This document shows, in pieces, positions 61,184-64,000 of a stretch of DNA of 64,000 nucleotides. The position numbers and the translations under genes were made by a program. The DNA is from DSVQ01 sp964484765 (GTDB lineage Bacteria > Planctomycetota > Planctomycetia > Planctomycetales > Planctomycetaceae): assembly GCA_964484765.1 (NCBI GenBank), contig CAZAGI010000006.1:94288-158287 (forward strand), written 5' to 3'. Under the pieces are notes generated by a model. The model made no database searches. It had not been told where the DNA came from and worked only from the letters and a program-made list of their open reading frames with translations. Numbering within the stretch: position 1 is the stretch's first letter; each line of letters starts with the position of its first letter.

Positions 61184-63004
61184 ATGACTGTGAGACTACT
61201 CCACTTCGCTGTTTTGCTGGGCTGTTTCTGTCACCACGCCGCTGCTGGTGACGCCTCGACGCCCACGACAACGGAGTTTTTCTCGACAGACTCGCGCCGC
61301 TGGTCGCGAGTCGGAGAGGCCGTGATGCTGACCGACTTTTCGAAGGCCGAGCCAGCTACTGCACTGGTCACCGGTAAACGCGTGAAGGGGAAATGGAAGC
61401 TCATCCCGTGGGCGGCGGCAGAGTCGCAGGGGACGGCGCTGTCAGCGTATTCGCAGACCAATCCGCCGGCTGTGAAGTTGCCGTTGGCTGCTCGCGGATG
61501 GCACGCCGTGTATGTGGGATTAGCGACGGTTTCCGGCGGCTTCGACATCGGTCCCAACGGAATTCGTTCACGGTTGAGTGACGAGCCACTCTATCTTCGC
61601 ATGGCCTGCAATTTGGAATTGCTGGCCAATCGACGCGCGGTGATTCAGGAACAGTTTCTCACCGTAGCCGAACTGCAGGGCCAGTCGCTGGAGATCGCGC
61701 CGTTTCCGAGCCGTCCGGCAAATTTGTGCTACGTCAAGCTCGTGCCTCTGACGGACGAAGAGACTCAAACATGGATCGCGCGGCGTACGCAGCCGCGACC
61801 ACGCACGTCGATCGCCACCTTTGATGGGCACAGTTGGATCTGGCCGTATCGGCCGCGCAGTGTCGCCGACCTGCAGGAAAACTTTCGCGGCTTCGAGGAT
61901 TCCGACATCGGCAAATGGTGGTTCCAGGTCGTCGGCGCGGACCTGGTTTGTTATCCGTCGCAGGTCGGCAACATTCCCGGGGAAGGGACCACCGACTTCA
62001 TCAGCGGTACGTACGCGGAATACACCCGTTCGCTGCAGGCGCTGTTCAAGTTGGGCATCAACCCGCTGCAAGTCGCGCGCGAGTCGGCTCGCGAGCAAGG
62101 CGTCGAGTTTCATGTGATGCTGCGGCCCGCCGGTTGGAAGGGGTCAATGCCCTACGAGGAAACCTTCAATAGCAAGTTTTATGACGCGCATCCTGAATGG
62201 CGTTGCGTGGACCGCGATGGCACGCCGACATTCTACATGAGCTACGCGGTCCCCGAAGTGCGTAAGCAACTGCTGGATATCTTTCGCGAGACACTCGCGC
62301 TGCAGCCGGAGGGGGTCGGCTTCCTGTTCAATCGTGGGATGCCGATGATCTTGTGGGAAGAACCGTTCTGCCAACGGTTCCGCGAACGCTATCAAGCGGA
62401 CGCGCGTGAAGTCGCCGAAGATGATCCGCGGATCCTTTCGCTGCGAGCGGAGATCATGACTGAGTTCATGCAGGAAGTCCGCACGCTGCTCGATGAAACG
62501 GCACGCACTCAAGGCCGCAAGGAGCATTACAAAATTTCGCTTGGCACGTTCAGCAAAGAATCCGACAACCAAAAGTTTGGCATCGACCTTCCCGTCTGGA
62601 TTGAGCGCGGATTGGTGGACGAGTTGGCCGTCGCGTGGTTTGCCTATCACACCTCGTTCAGTCCGCCTGACATGGCCTATTACCGCCGCCTCACGGCTGG
62701 CACGAAGGTCACTGTCTATCCGTTCGTCATTTCATGGAAGACAGGCAAACCACAAGAACTGTGTCAGAAAGTGGCCGATTTCTACGCCGGCGGCGCTTCA
62801 GGCATCGCGATTTGGGATCCGCAAATCGAGAAGGGCTGGCACGAACGCTCCCCCGGCAATGTCTTCGACGTGCTGAGTCGTCTCGGCGACCGTGACCTCG
62901 TCGCCCGCTGGGCCAAACAAGGCCCGCCCCTACCGCTGACGATTCCGCTCACCCAGCTGGACGACAACCATTTCAGCCGCTGGTTCCCAAACACCGGCTT
63001 TTGA
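61184..63004 (+). CDS. Secreted glycoside-hydrolase-like protein
   Basis: 606 residues from the ATG at 61184, with GAGGA eight bases upstream; earlier ATGs at 61133 and 61142 would bury the signal peptide. The leader MTVRLLHFAVLLGCFCHHAAAG is followed by a beta-rich N-terminal region and a TIM-barrel-like domain (about 225-560) with acidic and aromatic residues at strand ends (FLFNRGMPMILWEEPF, IAIWDPQIEKGW). It recalls family 10-type or GHL-like hydrolases but I cannot assign a family. A group II intron begins 57 bases downstream. Confidence 0.75.
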   Translation: MTVRLLHFAVLLGCFCHHAAAGDASTPTTTEFFSTDSRRWSRVGEAVMLTDFSKAEPATALVTGKRVKGKWKLIPWAAAESQGTALSAYSQTNPPAVKLPLAARGWHAVYVGLATVSGGFDIGPNGIRSRLSDEPLYLRMACNLELLANRRAVIQEQFLTVAELQGQSLEIAPFPSRPANLCYVKLVPLTDEETQTWIARRTQPRPRTSIATFDGHSWIWPYRPRSVADLQENFRGFEDSDIGKWWFQVVGADLVCYPSQVGNIPGEGTTDFISGTYAEYTRSLQALFKLGINPLQVARESAREQGVEFHVMLRPAGWKGSMPYEETFNSKFYDAHPEWRCVDRDGTPTFYMSYAVPEVRKQLLDIFRETLALQPEGVGFLFNRGMPMILWEEPFCQRFRERYQADAREVAEDDPRILSLRAEIMTEFMQEVRTLLDETARTQGRKEHYKISLGTFSKESDNQKFGIDLPVWIERGLVDELAVAWFAYHTSFSPPDMAYYRRLTAGTKVTVYPFVISWKTGKPQELCQKVADFYAGGASGIAIWDPQIEKGWHERSPGNVFDVLSRLGDRDLVARWAKQGPPLPLTIPLTQLDDNHFSRWFPNTGF

Positions 63005-63730
63005 CTCGCGGATGTGCCAGCTTGCTGAAACTGACGGCGGCGGGCTGGTGAAGTCGTTCGAGTGCGCCTGATGTACTGTGCTGGACCCTGGAGGACGTTC
63101 AGCGCAGGATGCCTTGTTGACAATGTTCGTATTGAACCGTGGCCGTCTGGTCGGCCATCTGTACCTAAGGAGGTCAGTTGGCGGAACCGCGTGAGTCCGT
63201 CGGCGAAAGAGCTCTTCTGACAACGTGGGACACAGGCGAAACCTCGTCGCCGTGGGCGTCCTGCCAGGTAGAGTCCACGCACGGTGACTGACAGGAATCG
63301 ACGAACACCTTCGGGAAACTTCACCCTCATTCCCGTTAATACCGAGGTCGTCCGGGGATGAAATCCCGGAATAGGGAATGGTTCGGAACGGCTGAACGCT
63401 CTCTCGAATGGCGAACAGCCCGCTGATTGGCAACGAGCATGCGATTCGCCGGGACTACCAGTGATCCGACGATGTTCCAAAGGAGCAACAGGCCGTTGTT
63501 GGGTGCTCACGCGTCGACGCCTAAACGTGGATGTTCGAGTGTCAACAAGGGAACCAGGGAAGCTCGTCCGAGTAGGGTGATCGCGCAGCTCAGCCGGCTT
63601 CCGCCGGCGCAGGCTTCACCGATGAGGCGGACGAGTGGCGGAGCCTTCGTAGTAGTCCGAGGTTGGGAAAGCCAGCCACATGGCGAAGGGGGGCAGGACG
63701 TTTCGTTTCGGACCGCGGAAGGGTTCGCTA

Positions 63731-63748
63731 ATCGGGAGGGTTCCCGAT
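63731..63748 (+). promoter_or_regulatory. Domain IVa-like hairpin holding the RT ribosome binding site
   Basis: ATCGGGA (63731-63737) pairs perfectly with TCCCGAT (63742-63748) around GGGT; the stem contains GGAGGG and reaches into the ATG at 63747. In group II introns domain IVa similarly covers the RT ribosome binding site and is bound by the RT. Confidence 0.6.
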
Positions 63749-63845
63749 GAACGTGGATGTGGTTCAGAGAAGATTAGGGAAACAAGCCACACGCGGATCT
63801 GATGTCCCGCCGCAATGGATTTCGGCGGCTGGTGATCCAATGTAG
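63747..63845 (+). pseudogene. Group II intron RT N-terminal remnant
   Basis: 32 codons from ATG to TAG. The sequence MNVDVVQRRLGKQA resembles the usual start of group II intron reverse transcriptase/maturase proteins, as recalled from memory, but then stops and none of the RT domains follows. Only about 30 bases separate it from domain V, so roughly 400 residues have been deleted. Confidence 0.6.
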
Positions 63846-63875
63846 CAACGCTTCCCTGATCAAGAAACGTCTGGA

Positions 63876-63909
63876 AAGCCGGATGCAGGGAAACTTGCAC
63901 GTCCGGTTT
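63876..63909 (+). ncRNA. Group II intron domain V
   Basis: 34-base hairpin with the AGC catalytic triad at 63877-63879, a basal stem with TCCGGTT, a two-base CG bulge (63900-63901) and an upper stem closed by a GAAA tetraloop (63890-63893). These are the defining features of domain V. Confidence 0.9.
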
Positions 63910-64000
63910 GGGGTTGGGGCCGGGGGGCGCCCCCCCGGCCTACACCCTTGTCATGACCCACATTTTTACAAAATTGGTGTGTTGTCGGCGGCAGGGTGTG

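Larger units (their letters stand above)
63062..63950 (+). mobile_element. Group II intron, reverse transcriptase lost
   Basis: About 890 bases. The 5' end is GTGCGCC at 63062. A candidate EBS1 (63404-63412, TCGAATGGC) pairs with exon bases 63053-63061 over nine pairs, two of them wobble, and EBS2 (63318-63324, CTTCACC) pairs with exon bases 63047-63053 over seven, which fixes the insertion site. A conserved core segment with CGTAGTAGTCCGAGG lies near 63648-63662. Domain V is at 63876-63909, and a GC-rich domain VI with candidate bulged A at 63942 follows. The 3' end is approximate (about 63950). Nothing of RT catalytic size is present, so splicing or mobility would need help in trans. Confidence 0.85.

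Noticed and set aside
1..64000. CRISPR array or cas genes
   Set aside because: I saw no regularly spaced direct repeats and no Cas-like protein.

Overview
The window looks like a chromosomal segment of a member of the Planctomycetota. The indicators are a DUF1559 protein with a prepilin-type N-terminus, a DUF6807 (PmoA-like) protein, a DUF1571 protein, a Tat-exported Gfo/Idh/MocA oxidoreductase overlapping a DUF1080 gene, CRTAC1/FG-GAP proteins, a WD40-fused Ser/Thr kinase behind an ECF sigma factor, and high GC with GTG and TTG starts. Species cannot be named from sequence alone.

Layout. 1-5.2 kb: small membrane and zinc-ribbon proteins, DUF6807, a secreted beta-propeller, and a DUF1559/lipoprotein pair. 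5.5-13.8 kb (minus strand): a probable electron-transfer operon (membrane/multiheme/TPR cytochrome, CRTAC1-like protein, small membrane protein), a BamB-like PQQ-propeller lipoprotein and an acidic-tract membrane protein. 14.0-26 kb: a YkgJ-like cysteine cluster protein and hisS on the plus strand, then on the minus strand a PAP2 phosphatase, a sigma-54-type activator, a two-domain class II aldolase, a giant FG-GAP lipoprotein, nadA and an isoaspartyl peptidase. 26.3-40.2 kb: a tightly packed 14-gene plus-strand operon for making and modifying a nucleotide-linked sugar (heptose-kinase/nucleotidyltransferase, split transketolase, dehydratases, C-methyltransferases, cupin, aldo-keto reductase, GT2), followed by purQ. 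41.4-48.4 kb: an inverse-autotransporter-like surface protein, a BshB1-type deacetylase, a tiny lipoprotein, a response regulator and a DUF1571 protein. 48.9 kb: tRNA-Arg(CCG). 49.2-58.4 kb: a signalling island of ECF sigma factor, FHA pseudokinase, WD40 Ser/Thr kinase and three secreted proteins carrying five DUF1579-like domains. 58.4-64 kb: a decayed small membrane gene, DUF1080 plus Gfo/Idh/MocA, a secreted glycosidase-like protein, and a group II intron that has lost nearly all of its reverse transcriptase.

How the parts work together. The sugar operon is the largest coherent system: local transketolase could supply sedoheptulose 7-phosphate to the heptose-type kinase/nucleotidyltransferase, with epimerases, methyltransferases and the cupin decorating the product and the GT2 transferring it. 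The signalling island resembles planctomycete ECF-sigma/kinase units, here with a catalytically defective FHA kinase beside an intact one. The group II intron is supported by a GTGCG 5' end, EBS1/IBS1 and EBS2/IBS2 pairings, a domain IVa-like hairpin around the RT start, and a textbook 34-nt domain V. Two long GC-rich palindromes about 23.7 kb apart form a dispersed repeat family.
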